From: Misgurnus anguillicaudatus | Taxonomy: Eukaryota > Chordata > Actinopteri > Cypriniformes > Cobitidae | Assembly: GCF_027580225.2 (NCBI RefSeq) | Contig: NC_073354.2 | Span: 28,912,001-28,976,000 of the forward strand | Direction: 5' to 3' | Length of the DNA: 64,000 nucleotides | Shown here: in pieces, positions 1 through 11,267 of the stretch | Numbering within the stretch: position 1 is the stretch's first letter | Layout of the letters: each line of letters begins with the position of its first letter | Notes under the pieces: model-generated | What the model was told of the DNA's origin: nothing | Database searches by the model: none | Seen by the model: only the letters and a program-made list of their open reading frames with translations | Made by a program: the position numbers and the translations under genes

Positions 1-2283
1 ACCCCTCTTGGCCGAACAATAAATTATTCAATAACAATACAGTGTTAACACTCTGAGGCTATTTTGGGGATTTCCGCCTGGATTTGGGCTACCCAATTTC
101 AAAAGCTTCTCATACCCACAAGCAGAGGTGCACATACAAAAGTTTGGTATCATTTTACAGGAAACCCTTTGAAATTACATAAAACACTGTTAAAAGTGCT
201 CAACATGGTTGTATGTGTTGTCAGTCCTCTAATAAACACAAAAATAAATAGGTGCTTTTTGATGTTTTTTTTCTAAAGTCTGTATTTAAAAGTGTATAAC
301 TCTGGCCCTGAGTGGTAACAAAACATGCAGACAGTTTTGTTTGATTCCAGCAATAGCCAGCTTACAGAGGAAAAAGGATTTTTTTTCTCTATCATAATAA
401 ATGCAAAAGTTATTTTACTCCAACTGATGGGAGGAATGATTCCCTTTTTGTATAAAATTTCTGCCTAAAAACATTTGAAGTGCTCCCATAACCACATACA
501 GTGGAATAAATGCAATATCTTTATATCATTTTGCAGAAAACCCTTTGAAGTTACATAAAAAGCTGCTGTTTCTGACAAATAGTGTTATTTATGTTGTTTT
601 TCATATGATAAAACACCAAATTTTCTTTTTTTATGTTGTAAATACTGTCTCTGATAGTGTATAACTCTGGTTCTGGGTGCTCTAGCAGACTGCAGACTGG
701 TTGTTAGCAGCAGCAGACAGTACACACCCCAAAAAAGAATGAACTCTTTAGCATGTCGCATTCAAAAGATATTCTTAATTAACTGAAGGGTGCGAAAATA
801 CATTTTTCATATGAATATAAATTTTTTGTTTTGCACATATAATAAATAGCAAGGGATTATTCATGCACACAACCAAAGAAAATGCTGTGAATGGACTCAT
901 TTTTTAGAGTAGGACCTAAGAGAAAAGATGGTGTATCATTTGTGGCTATCTGTGCTATCTGAGGCAGTTCACACTCAAGTTTCCCATATGTTTACAAAAG
1001 ACCATTTTTACCTCATAATTCATTCGACGATTGTTGGATATGTGATGACAATAGTACAAAAATAACACTGTAGTCTTATTCCTGAGAGTGGGAGCTTTCA
1101 TTTGATATAAGACTTGCCCATGTTTGTCATACTTGAAAAATATGAAATATGTGAATATTAAATCATATAAAAAATTGTGGGGGGCTGATAGTGTAAATTA
1201 AGTGTAAATAACTTAGTGTGACCTCTCTTGGCACTAAACACATCTCAAGTGTTTTTGAGCAAAATGAAGTAAAAAGACTAATTTCTTTAAAATCCTGAGA
1301 TCCAGTTTCCTGCTATTGCTGGAGTGGAAAGGGAGTTTACCCTAAAAACTTGACACATCAGTTTACATTTTTATACAGTTTTTAATACTATATACACATT
1401 TCCTGTATTCTCTGAATGTATTCTATTAAAGAGACTGAGAAATAATGATCAAATGTAAAGACTTTTGCACGGTACTGTGCATATTGGTACCACATGTATA
1501 CATATCTTACCTAAATGGCACATATCTTGAACCTGCCCCACTAACAACTTGAGACCAGTTTTTGACATTTTTTTCTTACAGTATTTAAACAGGTATGGAA
1601 ATAGTTCAGCAAGAAGAGGCGAGTTAATCCTATTTAGTTGTCACGTTCAATAGCATCTGTGTGTTATTATTGCTCATTATTTTGTTTGCAAAGCTCTTAT
1701 GCTGTCAAGGTGGATGTTTGCATTTTGTACACACTTTCTTTATCTCCACACCAGTGCGAGTGAAGTGTTTACACACCTCTTCACAGCCACCTGGCTTTCA
1801 CACCTCTCCATTAAACACCAAATACCACACCCTTTATGCTTTAAACATATCTGTCCACACTGCGGGTCTATGGCTACAAACACTTTAATATGGAATGGTG
1901 CATTATTATAGAAGCACGGTTGCTTTCAGTAATGGCTTTATGTACCGTATCATTTATTGCTTGTCCAAGAAAGCTGTTGGCACAGTCATACTCAAATTTC
2001 ACGTCCACAAAAACAATTAGAACCTACCCACATGCATCTTTCATTCTTGAGCAAATGAACCATGAGAGAATTGAGAAAATAAAGAAGGATGGGTTATTTT
2101 TACTGTACTATGTAAGATATGTTTTTTATTTGAGAACCCCAAAAGTTAACTTTAAAACTTTCATGGAAGGTTGGATGCATAAATGGATGGTGTGCATAAT
2201 GTAGACATTAAAGTGTCCATAGATACACTGTGTCCAAATAAAAGGGACATGTTATCCTAGTGCAGTTCACATTTGCATTGTTG
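1..2283. other. 5' flank of aig1, no gene seen; contains a ~370-bp tandem duplication
   Basis: AT-rich sequence without a supported gene. A diverged direct duplication is visible. The motif TATCATTTTACAGGAAACCC near 148 recurs with changes near 522, and AGTGTATAACTCTGG occurs at 291 and 655, so two units of about 365-375 bp lie in tandem (about 90-440 and 455-805). Short open frames here have no recognisable protein and overlap repeats. Confidence 0.5.
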
Positions 2284-2345
2284 TGGTAACTCTTTGGTAG
2301 AGCATTGCATTTGCAGCGCAAAGGTTATGGGTTTCATTCAATACT
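2284..2345 (+). repeat. tRNA-derived SINE head, truncated
   Basis: The segment shows a pol III A-box-like TGGTAGAGCATTG followed about 25 bp later by a B-box-like GGTTATGGGTTTCATTC, the layout of a tRNA-derived SINE head. The rest of the SINE is missing. It is not a functional tRNA: no paired acceptor stem is visible and the B box is degenerate. Confidence 0.55.
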
Positions 2346-2493
2346 TTGTAAATAAATGTTAATTTTGTCAATATAGATGAATATGCGTCATTCCTGAAAA
2401 CAGACATACAAGTGCATCCATTAAAGCATCAGTGGGCTATCCAGTCTCTTTGCAAAAGTCCTATCTGTGTTGATGCTATATGATTAAATGTAT

Positions 2494-2606
2494 ATTTTAT
2501 GCATTTGGCAGATGCATTTATCCAAAGCGACTTACAGTGCATTACAACGTATACATTTTACCCATGACCTTTTGCACTGCTAATGCAATGAGCTATAGAG
2601 GAACAT
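2494..2606 (-). repeat. tRNA-derived SINE with teleost tail
   Basis: Read on the - strand, a tRNA-like head (TAGCTCATTGCATTAGCAGTGC, then the B-box region AGGTCATGGGT) runs into the teleost SINE tail motif GTAAGTCGCTTTGGATAAATG and CTGCCAAATGCAT. On the + strand the tail reads ATCCAAAGCGACTTACAG. It is a short, old, complete-looking copy. Confidence 0.7.
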
Positions 2607-3809
2607 TAACAATATAAGCAAATTTAAATCTGGAGACAATTGTAATGCATGAATAATATTTGCTCATTATCTGTTGGTTGGTTTCTAAGAAGGGACATCT
2701 AATTGGCAAATCCAAAACAACTTAAGCACAAGGTGGGTGCTAGTGAGCAAATGTGTGGGTTCTTTCTCTTCATTAGACTGATTAGGCTGACTTTGATGTC
2801 TGCAGATCCAAGCATCAATGCTCACGGTGTTTGGGTCCATGGCATGATGTTGTTAATAAACCAACTCTTTTAGGTGTGCATGCACAAGAGCATCTTAGTG
2901 CATGAAATCTGGCTGCAGATCTGGCCAGAGATTGATAAGGGGAAAAGGGATTAAGAGTGACTTTCCCCCACACAACTCCAACCGTGGCGAGATGTATCCA
3001 AAAGTCAGATATATTGCTCTATGCTGTGACTGTAGACTGCATTAAAACTTGTGGTCTTTTTACATGTGGTTAAATAATGGTTGACATCGCACATTTTATT
3101 GGCTATAACGTATGCTGTGATTTTTTTTAAGTTAACAGAAAATTGAAGCAGACATATAGACAGTATAGCAGCCCAGCCACAAAAGCCACAAGTGCACAAC
3201 CTCTTAGATGTTTTTCTTTGCTGCATTTACTATGGCTTTATTATTTATCGTGTTAATTCATCATACACGTTGGGTTTAAAATTACTTGAATTTGAATAAT
3301 ACAAGCATGTATTTAGAAATTGTGTTTTTTGAGTGTCAGACATCAGGGCACCTAACTAGATGGATTTGGCACCGTATTGCATAATACTATCTACGCTGTA
3401 GGATCGCACTCGCATGTCAGAGAGTTTGGGGTCGACTGAACATGAAAATGTTTTGAATGACCGATGGGTGCACACATCCAGAGCCTCATGCATATCTCAC
3501 TGAAGTGCACTTACTGTGAACAAGTACACCTCAGTTTTGGAAACTCTTGCACACTCCCCACAGCTAACCGCAAACTGCAGAGCACTCATGCACTTTGGAA
3601 GACCCCATCGAACCCCACGGTAGGTGAAGGGCCTGCGCAGCAGTTAGCGTGTCTTGTATTTGCTTTAGGGTTTCTCATTTTGCTTATGGGGCTCGGGTTG
3701 AGTTAGATAAATATGAGGCTTTGAATATTTTATAGAAAAAACTTTAACACACATTATTTTAAGCACTTCAGGGGCCTGATGTATTCATGAAAAAGCTTTA
3801 GCATGTTTG
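2607..3809. other. no feature seen
   Basis: Single-copy-looking AT-rich sequence. The 73- and 80-codon open frames at 3005-3226 and 3464-3706 show no recognisable domain, no codon bias and no splice context. Confidence 0.4.
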
Positions 3810-4113
3810 TTATATTCATGCATTTGGCCAACACATTAATCCAAAGCGACTTAAAGGCAGGGTCCATGATCTTTGAAAGCCAATGTTGACATTTGAAATC
3901 ACTTAAACAAATATCTGGACCTTCTTTTGATAGACCCTCGGCTAGTAGACACGCACCTGATTGGCTACAAGTGTGTTTTGGTAGTCAGCCTTTTTCAGAA
4001 ATCTGGCACTCCGCCTTTAAGTACGTATACATATATGTTTTTTATTAGTAGCTATGTACGTTCCCTAAGAATCAAACCTTTGCACTGCTAACACCAGCTG
4101 AGCTACAGGAACA
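3810..4113 (-). repeat. tRNA-derived SINE interrupted by a TTAA element
   Basis: The tail (CATTTGGCCAACACATTAATCCAAAGCGACTTA, in two halves around the motif) lies at 3820-3854. The head (on the - strand TAGCTCAGCTGGT and GGTTTGATTC boxes) lies at 4030-4112. The two halves are separated by the 162-bp insertion at 3855-4016, which used a TTAA within the SINE. Confidence 0.7.
3855..4016. mobile_element. TTAA-flanked miniature element (162 bp)
   Basis: Ends are AGGCAGGGTCC and CACTCCGCCT, inside TTAA on both sides (3851-3854 and 4017-4020), a piggyBac-like 4-bp target duplication. Related copies in the opposite orientation end at 34004 (next to TTAA 34005-34008) and at 59613 (next to TTAA 59614-59617). 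These share the block with ATCTTTGAAAGCCAATGTTG and the box GATTGGCTACAAGTGTGTT. Confidence 0.65.
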
Positions 4114-4628
4114 CTTTAGCTATGAATAAATGTGCATGTTATAATGTGTCAAAACATGAACGCCTTTGATTTTACAAAACTATATGAAATGTGATGGCTA
4201 AATTTGTGTATATAATGCCTTATATCTCTTGAAGTAAAAAATAATCCTAATGTAATATGGGGATAAAACCGAAAAGGGAATATAGTTCAGATCACAGAAG
4301 TAAAACCGGCCCATCCAGTGCTGAGTTAAGTGGAGGAAGGCGTAGTTCTTTAATCCTCATTCCTAATAGCTGGGTTCTGGAAACCATTTGTTTGCCTGTG
4401 GCAAGGGATTTTCCACTGTAAACCTCTTTGGCTGCCTTTTTGAATCATAATTCAGGTTGAACAGGGGCAACATTTTTGCGTTCTACCATCTGTCATCACT
4501 AAAACAATGATGGACCCAAATGGGCAATTATAGATTAGAGTAATACTGTAAGGAAATGCATGTTTTCATTTTTTGTACATTTAATATAAAAAATGGCCTT
4601 GAAGTTAGAAATAATGTGATAAAGAGCT
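4114..4628. other. no feature seen
   Basis: No gene or recognisable repeat was found in this stretch. Confidence 0.4.
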
Positions 4629-4632
4629 TTAA

Positions 4633-5043
4633 AGGATTAGTCAATTTTCTTAAAAAAATCCAGATATTTTACTCACCACTATGTCATCCAAAATGTTGAT
4701 GTCTTTTTTTTGTTCAGTCGAGAAGAAATTATGTTTTTTGACGAAAACATTTCAAGATTTTCGTGCTGGCGAGAAGTTGTGGTTTAAAAGTGCATATTTT
4801 TATATTTTTATAACAATAATTTCGCTAGATAAGACCCTTATGCCTCGTTTGAGATCGTTTATTTAAAACTGAAATTTTACTGTCACGTGTTGGGGTCCAT
4901 TAAAGTCCATTAAAATGAGAAAAATCCTGGAATTCCCTCCTCAAAAAACTTTCTTCCCGACTGAACAAAGACATCAACATTTTGGATGACATGGTGGTGA
5001 GTAAATTATCTGGATTTTTTTTTAAAGAAAATGGACTAATCCT
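4633..5043. mobile_element. TTAA-flanked palindromic miniature element (411 bp)
   Basis: Both ends form inverted repeats: AGGATTAGTCAATTTTCTT at the left and AAGAAAATGGACTAATCCT at the right. They continue inward through an ACTCACCAC / GTGGTGAGT block and a GATGTCTTTT / AAAGACATC block. TTAA flanks both sides (4629-4632 and 5044-5047). This type is non-autonomous and carries no ORF. Confidence 0.75.
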
Positions 5044-5269
5044 TTAACAAAAGAAAAAGTGACAAAAGCTTAAATGGACAAGCCAAAACAGGTTGTTTGA
5101 TAGAGTAACTATAACTATTCCTTTCTTGAATTATTTTCATAATTTGCTTACCATCATGATATCCCAAATCTTAACACAATTTTGTAATAAAATACATTCA
5201 TAAATTAGTCCCTATAATGAGGTTAAATGCAGAAAATGATGACACTAAAAAGATTCAGCACTAGTAGCC

Positions 5270-5498
5270 GGCACGGGCACGCGCCACCACACTGCACACA
5301 GTGACGTGCGGATGCTTGTTACTATAGCAACAGCCTCCCGCCTTCCTCTCTCCTCGTTCTCGCTCACATCCGCTGCCTCCAGCAACACATCGCACAGTTA
5401 CGCGCGACCCTCCCCACCGCCACGCGGCTCACATAACATCAGCGTCCCTCTGTCAACACGCTATTTCCAGAGACGGAAATACGACGGGGGAAACGAAA
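5270..5498 (+). promoter_or_regulatory. aig1 promoter / 5' UTR, CpG-rich
   Basis: The AT-rich background changes abruptly to a CpG-dense stretch running into exon 1, typical of a vertebrate CpG-island promoter. It contains TGACGTG (5302-5308), a CRE/E-box-like half site, and the near-palindrome GTTACTATAGCAAC (5318-5331), which resembles an RFX X-box. No TATA box is obvious. The transcription start cannot be placed. The translation start context is AAAATGG, with A at -3 and G at +4. Confidence 0.6.
5318..5331. promoter_or_regulatory. RFX X-box-like palindrome
   Basis: GTTACTATAGCAAC is an almost perfect inverted repeat close to the RFX consensus GTTRCCATGGYAAC, located 168 bp before the aig1 start codon inside the CpG-rich region. 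Function is inferred from sequence similarity only. Confidence 0.4.
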
Positions 5499-5639
5499 AT
5501 GGCGCTCATCCCATCTCAGATCCTAAGAGTAGCGATACTCCTGTCTTATTTTTCCATCCTCTGCAATTACAAAGCCATAGACATGCCCGCGCATCAAACA
5601 TACGGCGGTAGCTGGAAGTTTCTAACGTTCATAGATTTG
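5499..5639 (+). CDS. aig1 coding exon 1 (residues 1-47), androgen-induced gene 1
   Basis: This exon encodes the N-terminus of AIG1, a multipass membrane hydrolase that cleaves fatty acid esters of hydroxy fatty acids (FAHFAs) using a Thr/His pair, in the AIG1/ADTRP family. It begins [10 protein letters not shown], has a hydrophobic first membrane segment at about residues 10-24, the conserved block [16 protein letters not shown], and ends FLTFIDL. Thr43, the family's nucleophile, is intact in KFLTF. The ATG is chosen because it matches the family start and has a good context. The exon ends in phase 0 before GTAAGT at 5640, and residue numbering matches human AIG1 without gaps. ADTRP, the paralogue, is less similar. 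The downstream exons are 13657-13812 and 32809-32910. Confidence 0.95.
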
Positions 5640-6251
5640 GTAAGTGCGTGTGCATCGTTCCCATGCAGTGCCTGTTTGTATGAGACGCTATATCTCCATA
5701 ATGCATTAAATATAGACAGGCCCCTGTTAGGGTACAATACGTCAGGTTCCTAATCAGGCCAGCACAAATGACCTTACGTCATATTTAATGATCATTAAAG
5801 GTTATCACATGACGTAATGGCTTTTTATTCTCTAACGGTGATGTAATGTTTATCCTCACATCCTTATTAATAATGAACCTTATTCTAAAAGGGTTGTGCT
5901 GAATTAAGACCAGTTCTCAATTAGGAGGTTATATAGCCTAATGGACGCATTTATAGTTTTGCATATATGCATCTTATGGCACCATAATGTTTCAGTTTGT
6001 TAGAGTGAATCTGTACACACACATATGCATGGACTGTTATAACAGCCTGTGAGCCAATGACTCATGTTTTCCACATAAACTGCCCTTTTCTCCCCTTTTT
6101 TAATAATGCTGAATGAAGACCAGCAATAAAAGTTGTTTTGTTTCACACCACATGTGTTCCAGGGCACTGCTTGATAATTTCTAGGAATACTTTTTATGCA
6201 CATATATGTCCAGTTTAGAATACTGTTTCATAACACTTTTTCCTTTCAAGT

Positions 6252-6253
<2 letters not shown>
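5640..6253. other. aig1 intron 1, start; no repeat recognised
   Basis: Donor GTAAGT at 5640. No gene or clear repeat up to the CT tract. Intron 1 as a whole spans 5640-13656. Confidence 0.6.

Positions 6254-6319
<66 letters not shown>
6254..6319. repeat. (CT)n microsatellite, ~33 units
   Basis: An uninterrupted TC/CT dinucleotide tract of about 66 bp. It explains the artificial Ser-Leu and Arg-Glu repeat open frames on either strand. Confidence 0.98.
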
Positions 6320-6324
<5 letters not shown>

Positions 6325-6409
6325 TTACCTTGGAAATGCTTTGGTAAATAAGTGCAGAGCTGAATTTTGCTACACTAGAATAAAGAAATCGATTAGCCGT
6401 TTTCCTCGC

Positions 6410-6470
6410 TTTTTGTAAGTTGCTTTGGATCAAAGCGTCTGCTTAATGCCTAAATGTAATGTAATGACTT
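6410..6470 (+). repeat. teleost SINE tail fragment
   Basis: The tail GTAAGTTGCTTTGGATC, AAAGCGTCTGC and TAAATGTAATG matches the 3' tail of the SINEs elsewhere in the window. No tRNA-like head precedes it, so it is a truncated copy. Confidence 0.6.
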
Positions 6471-6963
6471 TAATAAATTGATGTACAACTTTTATAGTCC
6501 ATAAACATAACTTAAGTGATTCACTAAATGCTTGGAGAGATAAGGAGAGTGATTTATTGTATGCACACACAATACAGCAGTTACAGTACAGTAGGCGTGC
6601 ACGAAATTGGGTGTGCGGGAATACAATTACAGTATTTAGTTTTTCTGCTGTGTATAGACAGTTTCAGCAGTAACAACATAAACAAGCGGCTCTCGTGGTC
6701 GTCACGCAACTCCCGATAAACTCTGCGAAGAACAAACAACAACAAAGTCCTTTCAAAGCAGTCTATCCATATAACAAGCAAAATAAACAACATGTAGATT
6801 ACATAGGAACGCAAAACATTTGTTATTTTCGATGAGGTATTTGTTTAAGAGTTCAGTTTCAGCAACTAGTCAGACCAATAAACAAAAAGAAACTAGAAGT
6901 AAAGTTTGGACCAGACGCTTATCGCGTCACCCGCACGTGCGCCCGATGAAACGGTCTATATTG
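6471..6963. other. no feature seen (intron 1)
   Basis: No gene or recognisable repeat. The short open frames overlapping each other on both strands show no domain. Confidence 0.4.
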
Positions 6964-7392
6964 CAATGGCAGCCAGTGACTTCTTTTTTGAGGGCGCACG
7001 ATGCGAAGCTTGTCACAACATAAAAGTAGCCTTTCATGTGTGTTGCTCGTCATTTAAAAATATGTGTTTGTCGCGTCATGTAAACTTATGTGCATGACAT
7101 GTGATGTCAAAATACGAGCCTGCTGCAGACGCGGCTAAAGGATTTATGATAAAAGAGACGCTCGTGTTTGCCAGATACTCGGATAATCTCGTGTTTAATC
7201 AGAGTTTAGTGTTAAATTAGTGTCTTGCGGGTATTTTGTGAACGTGAGTGTCTCTTTTATCATAAACCCTTTCGATGCGTGTGCAGCAGGCTCGTATTTT
7301 GACAAGGGGCATGATGCACATGGTTCACATGACACTCCGAACACATATTTTGAATTTGCACCCCTCGGAAGAAAAGTCACTGGCCGCCACTG
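6964..7392. mobile_element. hAT-like miniature element with long inverted repeats
   Basis: The ends CAATGGCAGCCAGTGAC and GTCACTGGCCGCCACTG form imperfect inverted repeats that continue inward for about 150-200 bp. The inner arms, with TTTATGATAAAAGAGAC and its complement plus CGAGCCTGCTGC and its complement, are nearly perfect and face each other across about 80 bp. The CAGTGGCGG end type is hAT-like, but the 8-bp target duplication is not clear (5 of 8 bases match). Confidence 0.6.
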
Positions 7393-7562
7393 ATATATGC
7401 GATATGAAAAATGCTGGAGGACTATTTGAGAGGAATTAACTTGTACCTTGCATTCATCATATAGCTGTGGGATGGCAGCTCAATGAGAAATATAATTGCA
7501 TGATAGTATTACATGCCTTGTTGTCAGTAACCAGATTGTGTTATTAAAACCTGCTTTGGAAT

Positions 7563-8087
7563 TAGGGCTGCACGATTTGGGTAATTTTTCCCATTGCGGT
7601 TATTGGTGGTAATATTGCGATGTGCGATTGCGATTATACTAAATGGTATCATGAGTCAACTTGATGGGTTTTAAGGAAAATCCACACACAGTTTAGCTAA
7701 AATGTGTATTTGTAAAACTAGAAATGTTTTCGTATTGCCACGTGATGTAGCAACTGCTCAGTGTCAGTAATCCTAAATCCAAAATACCGGCATACAACAG
7801 ACATTTTTTTTTGCTACCAGATCACTGTCAACCTCCTCTGCATCCATCTTTGCTCTGGTATAAGTGACAACGCACACCACACACGTGCATGCCACACGGT
7901 GCACTGCCTTTTTTGTTCGTTTTTCTTTCTTTTTTTTAAACAGCAAGGAAAATCATCAAACTGTTATCAGAAAGTTTGTGTTAACAAGTCCTCACATTTA
8001 TTTATTTAATATTATTGCAACATTTTGCTGTCATATAATTGCACAGGCTGACATTGCGATTGCGATGCGATTAATTGTGCAGCACTA
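7563..8087. mobile_element. hAT-type non-autonomous element (525 bp)
   Basis: Terminal inverted repeats TAGGGCTGCACGATT and AATTGTGCAGCACTA are flanked by a perfect 8-bp target duplication TTTGGAAT (7555-7562 and 8088-8095). The interior carries GCGATTGCGAT repeats near both ends. No transposase ORF is present; the 79- and 82-codon open frames inside are not recognisable. Confidence 0.85.
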
Positions 8088-8313
8088 TTTGGAATCGTTT
8101 TGATTGATACCACCATTCCTTCTGTTAGGTTTTTTTTTCCAGTTCTCGTATAGCGTAATACTGGCAAAGGCATTCAAAATAGTTATCCTATTAAAAATAT
8201 GCTCTGCATGTTCTGCGATGTGATTATTGCATTGACAGGACATCCTAATTTAAAGACCTGTTACATCATTTTTTTACAGCTTTGTTATAATGAACCTGAA
8301 TGGTTCTTGTTAA

Positions 8314-8421
8314 AGGTATTGCGGAGGATTTTCTTTTTCTGAGTGTTGCGCAATTGCATTTTTTTTAAAAGTGGAGAAGGCGGTTCTTTTCTAGAATTCG
8401 AGAAAATCCTCCGCTATACCT
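8314..8421. mobile_element. TTAA-flanked miniature element (108 bp)
   Basis: Ends AGGTATTGCGGAGGATTTTC and GAAAATCCTCCGCTATACCT are inverted repeats, with TTAA on both sides (8310-8313 and 8422-8425). The AGTATTGCGGAGGAT motif also occurs alone near 19607. Confidence 0.75.
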
Positions 8422-8425
8422 TTAA

Positions 8426-9024
8426 GGGAGAGGTAGTGTAATACTTTTATTAGAACAGATAATGGCATGTTTATAAAGTCTTGATTATCTCAGCATGGCA
8501 CAGAAAATGCTGGTATATCTGAATCAAATGTTCTCTGTGCCAAAGGAAGCATTCACTGTAACATTCACAATAGATCTACTCCATTGTAGTATTGTTAAAT
8601 GTATCAACACTAAGTAACTACCATTGTGTTGATTGCCTTTTCTGTGCCACTTTGATTTCAACCATGTTTTCATCAGACTTCATTAACTATTAAATACAGC
8701 GGCTCAGATTTGGGTTTCTATTTACACAACGGGCCTAGCTTTCAGTATCGTACATAAAGCACCTGGTCAAGTGTGGCTGAAGCTTTCAGTGATCTGACAT
8801 TGAGATACCCACCGTTTAATTAGTGGAGATGCACAGGTATTCTTTGTGTATCATTACTATGATGAAAGGTGGTTATTTCACAGCCGACTGTAAGAGAAGT
8901 TGGTAACACTTTACAGTAAGGTTGTATTTGTTAAACAGCACCTATTGTCCGATTCACGTTTTTACATTTCCTTTGGTGTGTAAGTGTGTATCAGTAGGGG
9001 AGAGCGGGGCACAACCTAACGCTT
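8426..9024. other. mostly unassigned intron; GGTAACACT repeat end near 8905
   Basis: A short match to a common fish repeat end, GGTAACACTTTACAGTAAGG, lies at about 8905-8935. A block with TTACATTTCC..GGTGTGTAA that resembles 59640-59680 follows. A GGGGAGAGCGGGGCA end-like motif lies near 9000. The boundaries of these fragments are not resolved. Confidence 0.35.
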
Positions 9025-9380
9025 AGATGGTAAGCTGTTTTAAACAACTTTGGTGAAGAAATGTGGATTTTAACTTCAGGTGTGCTCGACTTTTAAGCAG
9101 CATGTGTGTGGAAACGTCCGTAAACAGTCCGGGGGTAAACGCGTCACCTGTATAAAAAACTTTCTGATTGGCCAGATCTGTCAGCGCGGTCTGACGTCAT
9201 CCGCGTTCTAAATTCTGGTAATCCTATATTTTTCGTTCACACATAGCACTTACCTGTAAATTACTGGTAATCTTACAACCTGTCTTACAGGTAAATTGGG
9301 AGCACTGATTTACCGGAAAGGTTCTGTTCACATGTTAACTGCAATTTACCAGTAAATTACCAGTAAAGACTGCATATGTG
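9025..9380. repeat. direct repeat, copy 1 (~355 bp)
   Basis: From AGATGGTAAGCTGTTTTAAAC to the CAGTAAATTACCAGTAAAGAC region this block is repeated with small changes at 9748-10098, 723 bp further on. It contains several TTACYGGTAAATT-type inverted motifs. It looks like part of a larger DNA element, but the family is not identified. Confidence 0.75.
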
Positions 9381-9566
9381 AAAGGGACTAATAACTAACA
9401 TTAGCCTCTTTCACACAATAATTCTGGTAAATTACCATGTGCTGTTCACACATGCAGTGACGTTCCGTCCTTTTACCAGCAAGACCTCATTCACACATCA
9501 GTATCAAAATACCGGTAAACTCGGAGAAAAAGCGGAAGTTACCTGTGGTGCGCGGCAGCGAGCTCC

Positions 9567-9767
9567 GTGTCGTATTTGTACACAATGGCGGGTTATAACT
9601 TAATATCGTCGGTCCGTATTTTATTGTTTTCACTTCTGTGGCAAACGGTCGCGAAGTTGCTTGTGACCAAACAACATTGCGTAGGCGACCTCAAACGGAA
9701 CCTTAGCTTCACCGAGGGTGTACTAAGGAAGTCGGCAATTTGGCAAATAGATGGTAAGCTGTTTTAA
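9567..9767 (+). pseudogene. short ORF between direct repeats, possible mobile-element exon
   Basis: A 66-codon open frame with a second in-frame Met at codon 7 (MAGYNL). It lies exactly between the two copies of the direct repeat and ends at a splice-donor-like GGTAAGC that is also the start of both repeat copies. Its sequence is mostly hydrophobic followed by a basic segment (KLLVTKQHC, LKRNLSF). I do not recognise a domain. The exon-plus-donor layout suggests a remnant of a mobile-element gene, but this is inference. Confidence 0.3.
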
Positions 9768-10098
9768 ACAACTTTTAAGAAATGTGGATGTTAACTTCAG
9801 TTGTGCTCGACTTTTAAGCAGCATGGGTTTGGAAACGAACGAAAACTGTGCGGGGGTAAATGCGTCAATGTTTAAAAACGTTCTGATTGGCCCGATCTGT
9901 CAACGCGGTCTGACGTCGTCCGTTCTAAATGACGGTAATGCTATATTTTTCATTCATACATAGTGCTTACCGGTAAATTACTGGTAATCTTACAACCTGT
10001 CTTACTGGTAAATTGGGAGCACTGATTTACCGGAAAGGTTCTGTTCACACATGACATGTTAACTGCAATTTACCAGTAAATTACCAGTAAAGACTTTT
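9748..10098. repeat. direct repeat, copy 2 (~350 bp)
   Basis: Second copy of the 9025-9380 block, starting in AGATGGTAAGC and ending in the CAGTAAAGAC motif. The differences from copy 1 are scattered substitutions and short indels. Confidence 0.75.
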
Positions 10099-10875
10099 AC
10101 GATTAACAAAGATTATTAAATGCTGAAAATTATGTTGCTCATTGTTAGTTCATGTTAGCTAATGCACCAACAAACATTAAAATAAACAAGTGGAGTGTAA
10201 AATGTTTCCAAAAAGTTGTTATAGTGTAATTATATATTTTGCATATTATACAATCGTTTTTACAAAACAATTGAAAACAGTGTTGTGCAAAATCTATCTC
10301 TTGCAAAAAATCTAGTATCTAAAGTTAAAAGTGGAACATTTAAAAGCATATATTTTTAAGCATATTGTGAGTAAATACAGTGTTTTATAACCAAAAAATA
10401 TAACATACTTTTGAGACTTTTTTGCTGGATGTGTTGCGACAGTTCCCATAATATAGTAGGCAGTATTCATCTGCAAGAACCTGAATGAGGTTGAAATCTT
10501 CCCAGCCTCAAGCAAGCAATTCATTGGATTTCGTGGACTTGAGTCTCATAGTCCATGAACCATTGTGGTTATTTATAAGAACAAAATAACCCTCTGTATA
10601 GCTAATAATAAATTTTATGGCTTTTATAGCTTTGTGACCATGTACTTAGGCTGTTTTTATCTTATTCAATTGATGTGGGGAAAGGATAGCCATTTGTTTT
10701 TAGCTCAGCTAAAGCAAAGATCAAAAACATTAGTGCGGGTAGAGTAAGAAAAATAGGTCATTTTGGGAGAATGGTAATGGGGGTTTAAGACTTTTTCCAA
10801 AAAAGATGGTTTTGGACAAATCAAACATTTATGTTCAGCACTGAAAGCTTGTGAGGAGGATCTTAGCTGGGTTTC
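10099..10875. other. unassigned intron sequence; fragment of a GTTAAC-rich fish repeat at 10100-10165
   Basis: The segment TTAACAAAGATTATTAAATG ... GTTAGTTCATGTTAG resembles the end of the GGTAACACTTTA repeat whose other end is near 8905 and which is also seen at 42594-43350. The remaining bases show nothing recognisable. Confidence 0.35.
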
Positions 10876-11267
10876 TATGGCGTAATATTTGTGCCTCAAT
10901 CCTGAGCGAGCAATTGTAAGTTTTGAGCACAGAGAACTATATTTTGCAAGCACATTGCATTATATTTTGAACAGAAATTAACAATCGCGAAAAGAAATTT
11001 AGTTTGAGCAGATGAAGAGCGATTCCGTGTTTAATAAATGTGTTTGCTTGTTTGCTATTATCCATATATTTGCGTGCAGTGATAACCCGTGCTCTCTCAC
11101 AAACCTCTCTCTCTCTCTCTCAACCTCTTCTGTGCCCGCTCAACTCGATGCACACGCTCGCTCAACTTACAACAGCGTTACGAGTGTGCCACAAAATCAA
11201 CCAATCAGAAAATTAAAGGTAAATTTTGATTGGCTGTTGGTCTCCAACCAAATCGCTAGTATAACCA

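Noticed and set aside
2284..2345. Functional tRNA gene
   Set aside because: A and B boxes are present but there is no acceptor-stem pairing, and the same head belongs to a dispersed SINE.
5306..5611. 101-codon frame starting upstream of aig1 exon 1
   Set aside because: It overlaps the aig1 coding exon in another frame and reflects the CpG-rich promoter composition; no domain.
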